From Chloroflexota bacterium (GTDB lineage: Bacteria > Chloroflexota > Dehalococcoidia > Lucifugimonadales > JACPQL01), in NCBI GenBank assembly GCA_016190445.1, contig JACPQL010000014.1, forward strand, positions 1-51,233: 51,233 nt of DNA, in the 5' to 3' direction. Below are positions 30,801 to 39,373 of this stretch, piece by piece. The stretch's first letter is position 1, and each line of letters starts with the position of its first letter. A program made the translations under genes and the position numbers. Below the pieces are notes generated by a model, which did no database searches, had not been told where the DNA came from, and was given only the letters and a program-made list of their open reading frames with translations.

Positions 30801-31862
30801 CTAGAACTGCCTCAGGAATCTTATGTCGTTGGCGTAGAAGAGGCGTATGTCCTCGATGCCGTACTTGAGCATGGCGATGCGCTCCGGCCCCAGGCCAAAG
30901 GCGAAGCCGGTGTACACCTCCGGGTCGTACCCAACGCCCCTGAGCACGTTGGGGTGCACCATGCCCGCGCCCATGATCTCGATCCAGCCACTCCCTCGGC
31001 AAACGCGGCACGCCTCCTCGCCGCGGCCCTGGCAGGCGAAGCAGTCTATGGACATCTCCACGCCCGGCTCCACGAAGGGGAAGTAGTCGCAGCGGAACCG
31101 CGCCTTCCTGTCGCTCCCGAACACCTGCCGGGCGAACTCGTACAGCGTGCCCTTGAGGTGGGCGAAGGTGATCCCCTCGTCCACCGCCAGCCCCTCGATC
31201 TGGTAGAACTGGGACTCGTGGGTGGCGTCGGTGGCCTCGTACCGGTAGCACTTGCCCGGCACCACAACCCGCACCGGAGGCATAGTCTGCTCCATGATGC
31301 GCGCCTGCATGGGGGAGGTGTGGGTTCGCAGCAGCATGGGGTACCTCCCCTGCTGGTCCCGATAGTCAACCCAGAGGGTGCTCCACATGTCCCTGGCAGG
31401 ATGGTCTTGAGGGATGTTCAGCTTCTCAAAGTTGTAGGCGTCCCACTCCACCTCGGGCCCCTCCACCACCTGGAACCCCATGGAGGTAAAGACGCCGCAT
31501 ATCTCCCGGACTATCTGCGTTACCGGGTGCAGCCCTCCCAGGGTAATCTGGCGTCCGGGCAGAGTGACGTCAATGCTCTGTGCCGAAAGCTGCTCCAACT
31601 CGGCGCCCTTCAGCGCCTCTTGTCTCTCCGCCAGGCGGGCCTCCAGGAGCGTCTTGGCCTCATTGGCGACCGCCCCCGCCCTGGGACGCTCGTGGGGAGA
31701 GAGCCCGGATAGCGCCCGCACGACCTGAGTGACCCTGCCCTTCCGGCCCAGAAAAGCCGCCCGCCACTGCTCCAACTCCTCAGCGGTGCGTGCCTTCTCC
31801 AGCTCCTTAAGAGCCAACGCCTTCAGCTCTTCCATGTTGCTAAGATAGCTTTCGGTGGTCAT
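30801..31862 (-). CDS. pheS: Phenylalanine-tRNA ligase alpha subunit
   Basis: A 353-residue class II synthetase core. Seen: the N-terminal coiled coil (ALALKELEKARTAEELEQWRAAFLGRKG), motif 1 and 2 (RTHTSPMQARIM, YRYEATDATHESQFYQIEGL), and motif 3 (GFAFGLGPERIAMLKYGI). Between is a Cys4 zinc-like insert (CFACQGRGEEACRVC), as in many bacterial PheS. Start ATG 31862 has no strong ribosome site; a Met a few codons on is possible, and upstream sequence is not PheS-like. argJ is divergent from it. Confidence 0.95.
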   Translation of the reverse strand: MTTESYLSNMEELKALALKELEKARTAEELEQWRAAFLGRKGRVTQVVRALSGLSPHERPRAGAVANEAKTLLEARLAERQEALKGAELEQLSAQSIDVTLPGRQITLGGLHPVTQIVREICGVFTSMGFQVVEGPEVEWDAYNFEKLNIPQDHPARDMWSTLWVDYRDQQGRYPMLLRTHTSPMQARIMEQTMPPVRVVVPGKCYRYEATDATHESQFYQIEGLAVDEGITFAHLKGTLYEFARQVFGSDRKARFRCDYFPFVEPGVEMSIDCFACQGRGEEACRVCRGSGWIEIMGAGMVHPNVLRGVGYDPEVYTGFAFGLGPERIAMLKYGIEDIRLFYANDIRFLRQF

Positions 31863-31947
31863 GTCCAGCTTCATCAGGACAAAAAGATGGCCCTCAAACG
31901 GGCTATGCCCCATTATAGGTTCGGTCCAGATGGGGGTCAACGAGGCT

Positions 31948-31975
31948 TTGCCCACCTTGGACGCTGTGGTATACT
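31948..31975 (+). promoter_or_regulatory. Promoter of argJ
   Basis: TTGCCC (31948-31953), 16-nt spacer, TATACT (31970-31975), about 44 nt before ATG 32020 with GGGAG in the leader. It lies in the divergent gap with pheS. Confidence 0.5.
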
Positions 31976-32019
31976 GCACCCCGTTCTTCAAGGAAACGGC
32001 CTGTTTCGGGAGCACTGGC

Positions 32020-33237
32020 ATGGCAGAGCAGATTCAGTTCATCCCCGGAGGCTCGGTCACCAGCCCAAGCGGCTTCGTGGCGGGGGCCACCTTTGCCGGC
32101 CTCAAGACCTACGGCGAGCACAAGCTGGACCTGGGGCTGCTGATGAGCCAGCAGCCATGCGTGGCCGCCGGCACCTTCACCACCAACGCTGTCAAGTCGG
32201 CGTCGGTGGTGCTGACCAGCGACCACGTCGCAAAGGGCCAGGTGCGGGCCGTGGTGGCCAACAGCGGCATAGCCAATGCCTGCGTTGGTGAGCAGGGCCT
32301 GCGCGACGCCCAGGAAACGGTGGGCCTGGCTGCCAGGCACCTGGGGCTGAAGGACAACGAGGTAGCAATATGCAGCACGGGGATCATTGGGGTGGAGTTG
32401 CCCATGGCGCTCATACGCGCGGGCATCCCCAAGGTCCAGCTCTCTGCTGAAGGAGGCCTCCCCTTCGCCCGCTCCATCATGACCACGGACAGCCGCCCCA
32501 AGGAGGCCGCGCTGACTGTGGAGATAGATGGCAAGACAGTGACCATCGGCGGGTGCGTCAAGGGGTCGGGCATGATCCACCCCAACATGGCCACCATGCT
32601 GGCCTTTCTTACCACCGATGCCGCAGTGACGCCCGCCCTCCTGCGCTCCATGCTCAAGGAGGCCGTGAACTCCTCTTTCAACATGGTGAGCGTGGACCGC
32701 GACACCAGCACCAACGACACTGTCCTCTTGTTCGCCAACGGGGCGTGCGGCCTTCCCCCCATATCCGGTGGCTCCAAGGCCGCCGCAATTCTGGGCCAGG
32801 CCGTGACTGAGATGTGCTCCTACCTGGCGAAGGAGATAGTGCGGGACGCCGAGGGGTCCCGGAAGGTGTTCGAGGTGCGCGTGGAGGGTGCACGCACCCT
32901 GGAGGACGCTCGCAAGGCGGCCCGGTCCATCGCCAGCTCCAGCCTGGTGAAAACGGCTGTCCACGGCAACGACCCCAACTGGGGGCGCATCGTGTGCGCC
33001 CTGGGCTATAGCGGCGCAGAGGTGGACGAGAAGAGAGTAGGGCTGTACATCAACGAGGTGTGCCTGATGGAGAACGGTATGCCCATCCCGTTCTTCAAGG
33101 ACGCTGTCATCGCCATCATGCGCAATCCGGAGGTCTCTTTCGGGATACGCCTGAACCTGGGCGACGCCACTGCCACCGCCTGGGGCTGCGAGCTGACCGA
33201 AGAGTACGTTACGTTCAACAGCGCTTACACCACCTGA
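32020..33237 (+). CDS. argJ: Glutamate N-acetyltransferase / amino-acid acetyltransferase (bifunctional type)
   Basis: A 405-residue ArgJ. The precursor self-cleaves before the Thr of GMIHPNMATMLAF; here T192. STGIIGVELPM and NDPNWGRIVCALGYSG are family hallmarks. It transfers acetyl from N-acetylornithine to glutamate, recycling the acetyl group. If also able to use acetyl-CoA it would replace ArgA, which is absent from the window. ATG 32020 is chosen: sequence before it is not ArgJ-like. argB follows after a 68-bp gap, likely the same transcript. Confidence 0.95.
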   Translation: MAEQIQFIPGGSVTSPSGFVAGATFAGLKTYGEHKLDLGLLMSQQPCVAAGTFTTNAVKSASVVLTSDHVAKGQVRAVVANSGIANACVGEQGLRDAQETVGLAARHLGLKDNEVAICSTGIIGVELPMALIRAGIPKVQLSAEGGLPFARSIMTTDSRPKEAALTVEIDGKTVTIGGCVKGSGMIHPNMATMLAFLTTDAAVTPALLRSMLKEAVNSSFNMVSVDRDTSTNDTVLLFANGACGLPPISGGSKAAAILGQAVTEMCSYLAKEIVRDAEGSRKVFEVRVEGARTLEDARKAARSIASSSLVKTAVHGNDPNWGRIVCALGYSGAEVDEKRVGLYINEVCLMENGMPIPFFKDAVIAIMRNPEVSFGIRLNLGDATATAWGCELTEEYVTFNSAYTT

Positions 33238-33305
33238 GGCGCCAGAGGGGTGGGGCGTCTCGCCCCGGCCATGAGCACCGGGCCCCACCTAGAGGTGCAG
33301 GTGCC

Positions 33306-34112
33306 GTGAACACAGGACCCCTAATGCAAGCCGCCACCAAGCTCTACGTCCTCAAGATCGGGGGCAGCACCCTGGGGAGCCACGATACCACCCTGGATGA
33401 CCTGGTGCAGCTCCAGCGCCAGGGCAAGCAGGTGGTGGTGGTCCATGGAGGCGGCAAGGTCATCAGCGAGTGGATGGAGCGGCAGGGGGCGCGGCCACGC
33501 TTCGTACGCGGGCTAAGGGTGACCGATGCCGCCAGCCTACAGGTGGTGACGGCTGTGCTGACGGGGCTGGTGAACAAGGAGCTGGTGGCATCCCTCAACG
33601 CCAAGGGGGCGAGGGCTGTGGGGCTCAGCGGCGTGGACGGTGCCATTCTCCAGGCCAGGGTCCAGGACACGGAGCTGGGGTACGTGGGCCAAGTGGTGCG
33701 GGTCAACCCCACCCCCATTCGGGACCTGCTCTCCACTGGCTATATGCCGGTGGTGGCCCCAGTGGGGGTCCAGTACCCAGAGAACGGGGTATCGGCGGAA
33801 CAGTTGCTGAACATCAATGGGGACACCGCCGCGGGGGAGCTGGCGGTGGCGCTGGATGCGGGGAGCCTGGTGTTCCTCACCGACGTGGAGGGGGTGCTGG
33901 ACTCCTCGGGCCGCCTAATACCTCGCATTCCCATCCGGCAGGGGTGGGCACTGCTGGAGTCGGGCGTCATCGGGGGCGGCATGGGACCCAAGCTGGAGGC
34001 CTGTCTGCGGGCCGCAGAGCACGGGGTGTATACTCGTATTGTGGACGGACGCCGACAGGGCGCCCTGCTAGAGAGCCTGAGCGGCGAAGCCGTGGGCACC
34101 CGAATCGGCTAG
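33306..34112 (+). CDS. argB: Acetylglutamate kinase
   Basis: A 268-residue amino-acid kinase. YVLKIGGSTLG, VVVHGGGKVISEWMERQG, LLNINGDTAAGELAVAL and FLTDVEGVLD are the ATP- and substrate-binding motifs of ArgB, which phosphorylates N-acetylglutamate. GTG 33306 has GAGGTG about 9 nt upstream; ATG 33324 is a fallback. It ends 17 bp before the UPF0182 gene, so the arginine genes and UPF0182 appear to be cotranscribed through argD, argG, argH and rpe. Confidence 0.94.
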   Translation: MNTGPLMQAATKLYVLKIGGSTLGSHDTTLDDLVQLQRQGKQVVVVHGGGKVISEWMERQGARPRFVRGLRVTDAASLQVVTAVLTGLVNKELVASLNAKGARAVGLSGVDGAILQARVQDTELGYVGQVVRVNPTPIRDLLSTGYMPVVAPVGVQYPENGVSAEQLLNINGDTAAGELAVALDAGSLVFLTDVEGVLDSSGRLIPRIPIRQGWALLESGVIGGGMGPKLEACLRAAEHGVYTRIVDGRRQGALLESLSGEAVGTRIG

Positions 34113-34129
34113 ACGGTGGGTGATTGGCT

Positions 34130-36916
34130 ATGAGACCTCCTGACATGTGGCCTCCAAGTGGAGAGACGTCTTCCAATGGAGGCGTCTTTGTGCCTCCCGA
34201 GGCTGGGGCCGTCCTCAAATGGGGGGCGGTGGCCTTGGGGCTGATAGTCCTGTTCGTCCTGCTGAACGTGGCCAGGGGCATTTATACCGACTGGCTTTGG
34301 TTTGACAGTCTCGGGTTTGTCCGGGTATATACCACAATGTTGGTCACCCGGGTCTGGCTGTTCTTCGCTGGAGCCCTTGTCATGGCCGCCCTGCTGGGAG
34401 TAAACCTGTACCTGGCATACAGGTACTCCCAGGGCCCGATGCAAGTCGCCCTCCCCCCGCAATTGCTGGAGTTGAGCCGCCGGTTCATTGTCGTGGCCAT
34501 GGCTGGCGGCGCCTTCCTGGTCAGCATCATCTTCGGCTCGGTGCTCAGTGGCAGGTGGGAGACGTTCCTGCGCTTCTTCAACGCAGCCAGCTTTGGCCGC
34601 GCCGACCCGCTGTTCCATCGAGATGCAGGCTTCTACGTTTTCTCACTGCCCCTGTACCACACCGTTCAGGGATGGCTGCTAGGGGCAGTGATTGTGCTGC
34701 TCTTGGCAACGGTGGTGGTCTATTTCTCCTATTTTAGCCTGCGGGGGCTCACGCTTAGTATGACCCCCACGCTCCGGACCCACCTGGCGGTGCTGGGCGC
34801 AGCCTTCATGGTGATCATCGCCCTGGGTCACCTGCTGGACATGTACGAGCTTCTCTTTTCCACCCACGGGGCGGTTACAGGGGCAACCTACACTGATGTC
34901 AGTGCCCGCCTGGCGGCCCTGCGTCTTTTGACGGGGGTGGCCCTGGTGGCTGGAGTGGGGATGCTGGTCGCGGCCTTCATGCGCAACGTCCAGGGTGCGG
35001 TGCGCATGCTAGTCGCCGCCTTTGGGCTCTGGGCCATCACCGCTTTCGTGGCGGGGGTGCTATGGCCCTCAGCGGTGCAGCGCTTTGTGGTGACGCCCAA
35101 CGAGTTCGAGCGGGAGCAGCCGTACATCACCGAGAACATCGCCTGGACCCGCTTCGGCTTCGCCCTCGAAGGCGTGCAGGACCGCCCGTACCCTGTGCGC
35201 CTGGAGCTGGCGACCGACGACATCCTGAACAATCCGGAGACCATTGATAACATCCGGCTCTGGGACCATCGCCCTTTGCGGGACGTCTACAACCAGATAC
35301 AGCACCTGCGCCTCTACTACCAGTTCTTGGACGTGGATGTAGACCGGTATACGGTGGACGGGAGGTACCGCCAGGCAATGCTGGCCGCTCGGGAGCTTTC
35401 CCCCGAGAACCTACCGACGGAGGCACAGCGGTGGGTCAACCGCAAGCTCCAGTTCACGCATGGCTACGGCGTGGTGATGAGCCCCGTCACCGAGTTCACC
35501 ACCGAAGGGCGCCCGGAGTTCTTCCTCAAGGATGTGCCGCCCCAGGGTGACTTCCCAGTCACCAGGCCAGAGATCTATTACGGCGAGGGGACCAAGGGGT
35601 TTGTCATCGTCAACTCCGGCATGGAAGAGTTCGATCGCCCTGCCACGGAGGACGGGCTAGAGCCTTCCTACTCACGCTACCAGGGAAAGGGAGACGTCCA
35701 GCTTGGCAGCTTCCTGAGAAGGCTGGCCTACGCCTGGCAGTTCGGTGACATCAACGTGCTCATCAGCGGACAGGTCACTCCTACTAGCCGCGTCCAGTAC
35801 CGGCGCCAGATACAGGAGCGGGTACGCACAGTGGCCCCCTTCCTTCTTCTGGACCAGGACCCGTACCTTGTGCTGGCTGACGGCAAGCTGTTCTGGATTC
35901 AGGATGCCTACACGGCTACTGATCGGCTCCCATACGCCAAGCGGTTCGCCACGGCCGATGGCAGCAAGCAATTTAACTACATCCGCAACAGCGTCAAGGT
36001 GGTCGTGGACGCATATGACGGCTCCGTGCAGCTCTTCACGGCTGACCTGAAAGACCCCATGCTCCAGACCTATCTCGCCATCTTCCCCACTCTCTTCCAG
36101 CCCATGGAGGAAATGTCCCCCTCTCTCCAGGCCCACGTCCGCTACCCTGAGGACCTCTTCACCATCCAGTCCCAACTCTTCCTCCAGTACCACATGACGG
36201 ACCCCAAGGTCTTCTTCAACAAGGAGGACCAGTGGAGCATCCCCACAGAGGCGGCGTTCCAGCAGCGGTCCCAGCCAGTGGAGCCGTACTACTTGATCAT
36301 GAAGCTGCCCGGCGAGGAGAAAGCGGAGTTTGTCCTCATTCTCCCCTTCACTCCCGCCAACAAACCCAATCTGGTGTCCTGGCTGGCGGCCCGCAATGAC
36401 CCCCCTCACTACGGGGAGCTGGTCGCCTTCAACTTCCCCAAGGACCGCCAGGTGTTCGGGCCCGCCCAGGCAGAGGCCCGCATAGACAACGACCCCGTGA
36501 TCTCGGCTCAGTTCACCCTGTGGGGCCAGGTCGGCTCCATCGTTATCCGGGGCAACCTGCTGGTAATACCCGTAGGTGGCACCATCATCTACGCCGAGCC
36601 CGTGTACCTACAGCCAACGGGCCTTCAGTTCCCGGAGCTGAAGCGGGTCATCCTTCTGTCGGGAGACCGAGTGGTGATGACGCCCACCCTCCAGGAGGGT
36701 GTAGCCGCCCTGCTAGGGGAGGGGGCACCCGCCGTGGTGAGGCCGCCCACGGGTCTTCCACCCGGCGGCCAACCAGGAGAGACCACACCAGAGCAGCTCC
36801 GCCGCACCCTGGAGCAGGCACGCAGCTCCTTCGAGACTTTGCGTCAGGAGCTGGCCCGGCTGGAGCAGATACTGAAGACCCTGGAAGAACTCTCTAAGGG
36901 GAGCAGCCAGCCATGA
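34130..36916 (+). CDS. UPF0182-family membrane protein
   Basis: A 928-residue protein. About seven helices occupy the first 300 residues (from WGAVALGLIVLFVLLNVA); after FEREQPYITENIAWTRFGF begins the large extracytoplasmic part typical of UPF0182, with RPEIYYGEGTKGFVIVNSG and DLFTIQSQLFLQYHMTD. The tail is a coiled coil (about the last 45 residues). Function is unknown. It is embedded in the arginine operon, overlapping argD by 4 bp, which is noteworthy since no arginine link is established. Confidence 0.9.
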   Translation: MRPPDMWPPSGETSSNGGVFVPPEAGAVLKWGAVALGLIVLFVLLNVARGIYTDWLWFDSLGFVRVYTTMLVTRVWLFFAGALVMAALLGVNLYLAYRYSQGPMQVALPPQLLELSRRFIVVAMAGGAFLVSIIFGSVLSGRWETFLRFFNAASFGRADPLFHRDAGFYVFSLPLYHTVQGWLLGAVIVLLLATVVVYFSYFSLRGLTLSMTPTLRTHLAVLGAAFMVIIALGHLLDMYELLFSTHGAVTGATYTDVSARLAALRLLTGVALVAGVGMLVAAFMRNVQGAVRMLVAAFGLWAITAFVAGVLWPSAVQRFVVTPNEFEREQPYITENIAWTRFGFALEGVQDRPYPVRLELATDDILNNPETIDNIRLWDHRPLRDVYNQIQHLRLYYQFLDVDVDRYTVDGRYRQAMLAARELSPENLPTEAQRWVNRKLQFTHGYGVVMSPVTEFTTEGRPEFFLKDVPPQGDFPVTRPEIYYGEGTKGFVIVNSGMEEFDRPATEDGLEPSYSRYQGKGDVQLGSFLRRLAYAWQFGDINVLISGQVTPTSRVQYRRQIQERVRTVAPFLLLDQDPYLVLADGKLFWIQDAYTATDRLPYAKRFATADGSKQFNYIRNSVKVVVDAYDGSVQLFTADLKDPMLQTYLAIFPTLFQPMEEMSPSLQAHVRYPEDLFTIQSQLFLQYHMTDPKVFFNKEDQWSIPTEAAFQQRSQPVEPYYLIMKLPGEEKAEFVLILPFTPANKPNLVSWLAARNDPPHYGELVAFNFPKDRQVFGPAQAEARIDNDPVISAQFTLWGQVGSIVIRGNLLVIPVGGTIIYAEPVYLQPTGLQFPELKRVILLSGDRVVMTPTLQEGVAALLGEGAPAVVRPPTGLPPGGQPGETTPEQLRRTLEQARSSFETLRQELARLEQILKTLEELSKGSSQP

Positions 36917-38109
36917 CCGATTGGATGGAACTGGAGCGCCGGTACTACATGTTCGTCGTCCGCCGACAGCCCGTGGTCATCCTCCGCGGGCAGGGCACAC
37001 GGGTCTGGGACGTGGATGGCAAGGAGTACCTGGACTTCACCGCAGGCTGGGCCGTCAACAACCTGGGCCACTGCCACCCGGCCGTCACCAAGGCCATCCA
37101 GGAGCAGGCGGCCACCCTCATGCAGACCTCCAACCAGTTCTACACCACCCCGCAGCTCAAGCTGGCGCAGGTCCTAGTGGAGAACAGTTGCCTGGACAGG
37201 GTATTCTTCTCCAACTCCGGCGCCGAGGCCAACGAGGGGGCAGTGAAGCTGGCCCGCAAGTACGGCAGGCTGCACCGCAACGGCGCCTACGAGGTGATAA
37301 CGGCCCTCAACTCCTTCCATGGCCGCACCCTGGCCATGGTGGCGGCCACGGGCCAGCCCCACTACCAGGAGAACTGGAAGCCCCTAGCGCCAGGGTTCGT
37401 CAACGTGGAGTACAATGACCTGGAGGCCATCAAGAAGGCCACCAGCGACCGCACCTGTACCGTGATGCTGGAGGTCCTTCAGGGCGAGGGCGGCGTCAAC
37501 CTGCCCTCGGAGGGGTACCTGAAGGGGGTCAGGGAGTGGTGTGATGAGCAGGGGCTCATCCTCATCTTCGACGAGGTTCAGACGGGGCTGGGCCGCCTTG
37601 GCACTCTCTTCGGCTACCAGTGGGCCGGGGTGGAGCCAGACGTAATGACCCTGGCCAAGGGCCTGGGTGGAGGGGTCCCCATCGGCGCATTCCTGTGCAA
37701 AGAGAAGTGCGCCGTCCTGGAGCCGGGGGACCACGGCTCCACCTTCGGCGGCAACGCCCTCACCTGCGCCGCCGCCTATGCCAGCACCGAATACATCATC
37801 TCCCACAACGTGCCCGGCCACGCCAGGGAAATAGGGGAGTACCTCCGCCGGACCCTGGAGCGGCTTCAGCGACGCAACCCCATGGTGACCGAGGTGCGCG
37901 GCACCGGCCTCCTGCTGGCGGTACAGTTTGGCGCCGACATCTCAGGAAAGGTAGTCGCCGCCTGCAACAACGAAGGGCTTCTGCTGAACCCGGTGAGGCC
38001 CAACGCCATCCGGCTCATGCCACCCTTGATTATCACCCGGGAGGAGATAGACGAGGGGGTCGCTCGCCTGGAGCGTGGCCTGGCCAAGGCCCAGGCATCC
38101 CAGGGATAG
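36913..38109 (+). CDS. argD: Acetylornithine aminotransferase (class III PLP enzyme)
   Basis: A 398-residue aminotransferase. FSNSGAEANEGAVKLARKYG, FHGRTLAMVAATGQ, LIFDEVQTGLGR and MTLAKGLGGGVPIGAF with the PLP lysine are the class III motifs, close to ArgD. It converts N-acetylglutamate semialdehyde to N-acetylornithine with glutamate. The start ATG lies in the UPF0182 stop (ATGA). Context supports ArgD over other omega-aminotransferases. Confidence 0.93.
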   Translation: MTDWMELERRYYMFVVRRQPVVILRGQGTRVWDVDGKEYLDFTAGWAVNNLGHCHPAVTKAIQEQAATLMQTSNQFYTTPQLKLAQVLVENSCLDRVFFSNSGAEANEGAVKLARKYGRLHRNGAYEVITALNSFHGRTLAMVAATGQPHYQENWKPLAPGFVNVEYNDLEAIKKATSDRTCTVMLEVLQGEGGVNLPSEGYLKGVREWCDEQGLILIFDEVQTGLGRLGTLFGYQWAGVEPDVMTLAKGLGGGVPIGAFLCKEKCAVLEPGDHGSTFGGNALTCAAAYASTEYIISHNVPGHAREIGEYLRRTLERLQRRNPMVTEVRGTGLLLAVQFGADISGKVVAACNNEGLLLNPVRPNAIRLMPPLIITREEIDEGVARLERGLAKAQASQG

Positions 38110-38152
38110 CCAGGGAGACGCCTGTCGCAACCTTTCGGCGAGGAGCAGCACA

Positions 38153-39373
38153 GTGGCTGAGAAGATAGTTCTGGCATACAGCGGCGGGCTGGACACCTCG
38201 GTGGCCATCAAGTGGCTGGCCGAGAGATATAGCGCCGAGATCATCGCACTGACGCTGGACGTGGGCGGCAGCAGGGCCCTGGAGCGTGCCAGACAGCGGG
38301 CCCTGAAGGCGGGCGCCTCCCAGGCTCTGGTAGTGGACGCCAAGGACCAGTTCGCCAAGGAGTACGTGTGGCCGGCGCTGCAATCGGGCGCCATCTACGA
38401 GGGGGAGTACCCCCTCGCCACTGCCCTGGCGCGGCCTCTGATCGTCTGGCACCAGGTGAAAGTGGCCCTGGAGGTGGGCGCCTTCGCCGTGGCCCACGGC
38501 TGCACCGGCAAGGGGAACGACCAGGTGCGCTTCGACGTGAACACGGCGGCCCTGGCCCCTCATCTGAAGATCATCGCCCCCGCCAGGGAGTGGGGGATGA
38601 GCCGGGAGCAGGAGATCGAGTACGCCAAAAGCCACGGCGTGCCCCTGGAGCTGGGGACCCGCAGCTCCTACTCCGTGGACGAGAACCTGTGGGGCCGCTC
38701 CATCGAGGCGGGGGACCTGGAGGACCCGTGGCGGGAGCCTCCGGAGGAGGCCTTCGCCTGGACCCGCCCGGTCAAGGATGCGCCGGAGGAGCCCCGGTAC
38801 GTGGAGATAACCTTCCGCCAGGGCATCCCCGTGGCCCTGGACGGCGAGGAGATGCCCGGAGTGCTGCTCATCGAGCGGCTGCACCAATGGGCCGGCGAGC
38901 ACGGGGTGGGGCGCGTTGACCACATCGAGAACCGGCTGGTGGGCATCAAGTCCCGGGAGGTGTACGAGGCCCCCGCGGCACTGGTGCTCCACAAGGCCCA
39001 CAAGGCCCTGGAGGCCATGACACTCAGCAAGGACCAGGCCAGGATGAAGGAGCGGGTGGCCCAGGAGTACGCCGACGTGGTGTACAACGGGCTCTGGTTC
39101 ACCCAGCACCGCCAGGACCTGGACGCCTACGTGCAGAGCACCCAGCGTCACGTGTCGGGGACGGTGCGGGTGCGGCTCCACAAGGGCGCCGCCACGGTGG
39201 TGGGGCGCAGGAGCGATGAGGCGCTTTACCAGTACCAGCTCGCCACCTACGACAAGGCGGATCAGTTCGACCACAAGGCATCCGAGGGGTTCATCGCCAT
39301 CTACGGCCTGCCCGTGCGCACCCAGGCCCGCATCCAGGGACGGGAGGGCAAGGGCCCCGGCCAGCGGGGGTGA
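38153..39373 (+). CDS. argG: Argininosuccinate synthase
   Basis: A 406-residue ArgG: citrulline plus aspartate plus ATP to argininosuccinate. VLAYSGGLDTSVAIKWL is the PP-loop; GCTGKGNDQVRF and SSYSVDENLWGR are ArgG signatures. GTG 38153 has AGGAG 7 nt upstream. The C-terminus ends GPGQRG at a TGA (39371-39373) preceded by CGGGGG; the argH frame is +1 relative to this and runs open past the stop. Confidence 0.96.
   Translation: MAEKIVLAYSGGLDTSVAIKWLAERYSAEIIALTLDVGGSRALERARQRALKAGASQALVVDAKDQFAKEYVWPALQSGAIYEGEYPLATALARPLIVWHQVKVALEVGAFAVAHGCTGKGNDQVRFDVNTAALAPHLKIIAPAREWGMSREQEIEYAKSHGVPLELGTRSSYSVDENLWGRSIEAGDLEDPWREPPEEAFAWTRPVKDAPEEPRYVEITFRQGIPVALDGEEMPGVLLIERLHQWAGEHGVGRVDHIENRLVGIKSREVYEAPAALVLHKAHKALEAMTLSKDQARMKERVAQEYADVVYNGLWFTQHRQDLDAYVQSTQRHVSGTVRVRLHKGAATVVGRRSDEALYQYQLATYDKADQFDHKASEGFIAIYGLPVRTQARIQGREGKGPGQRG

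Noticed and set aside
31903-33288. Long open frame antisense to argJ
   Set aside because: Shadow of a real gene, with no recognisable motifs and no ribosome site.
38033-39274. Long open frame antisense to argG
   Set aside because: Composition is typical of GC-rich antisense frames; argG is certain on the other strand.
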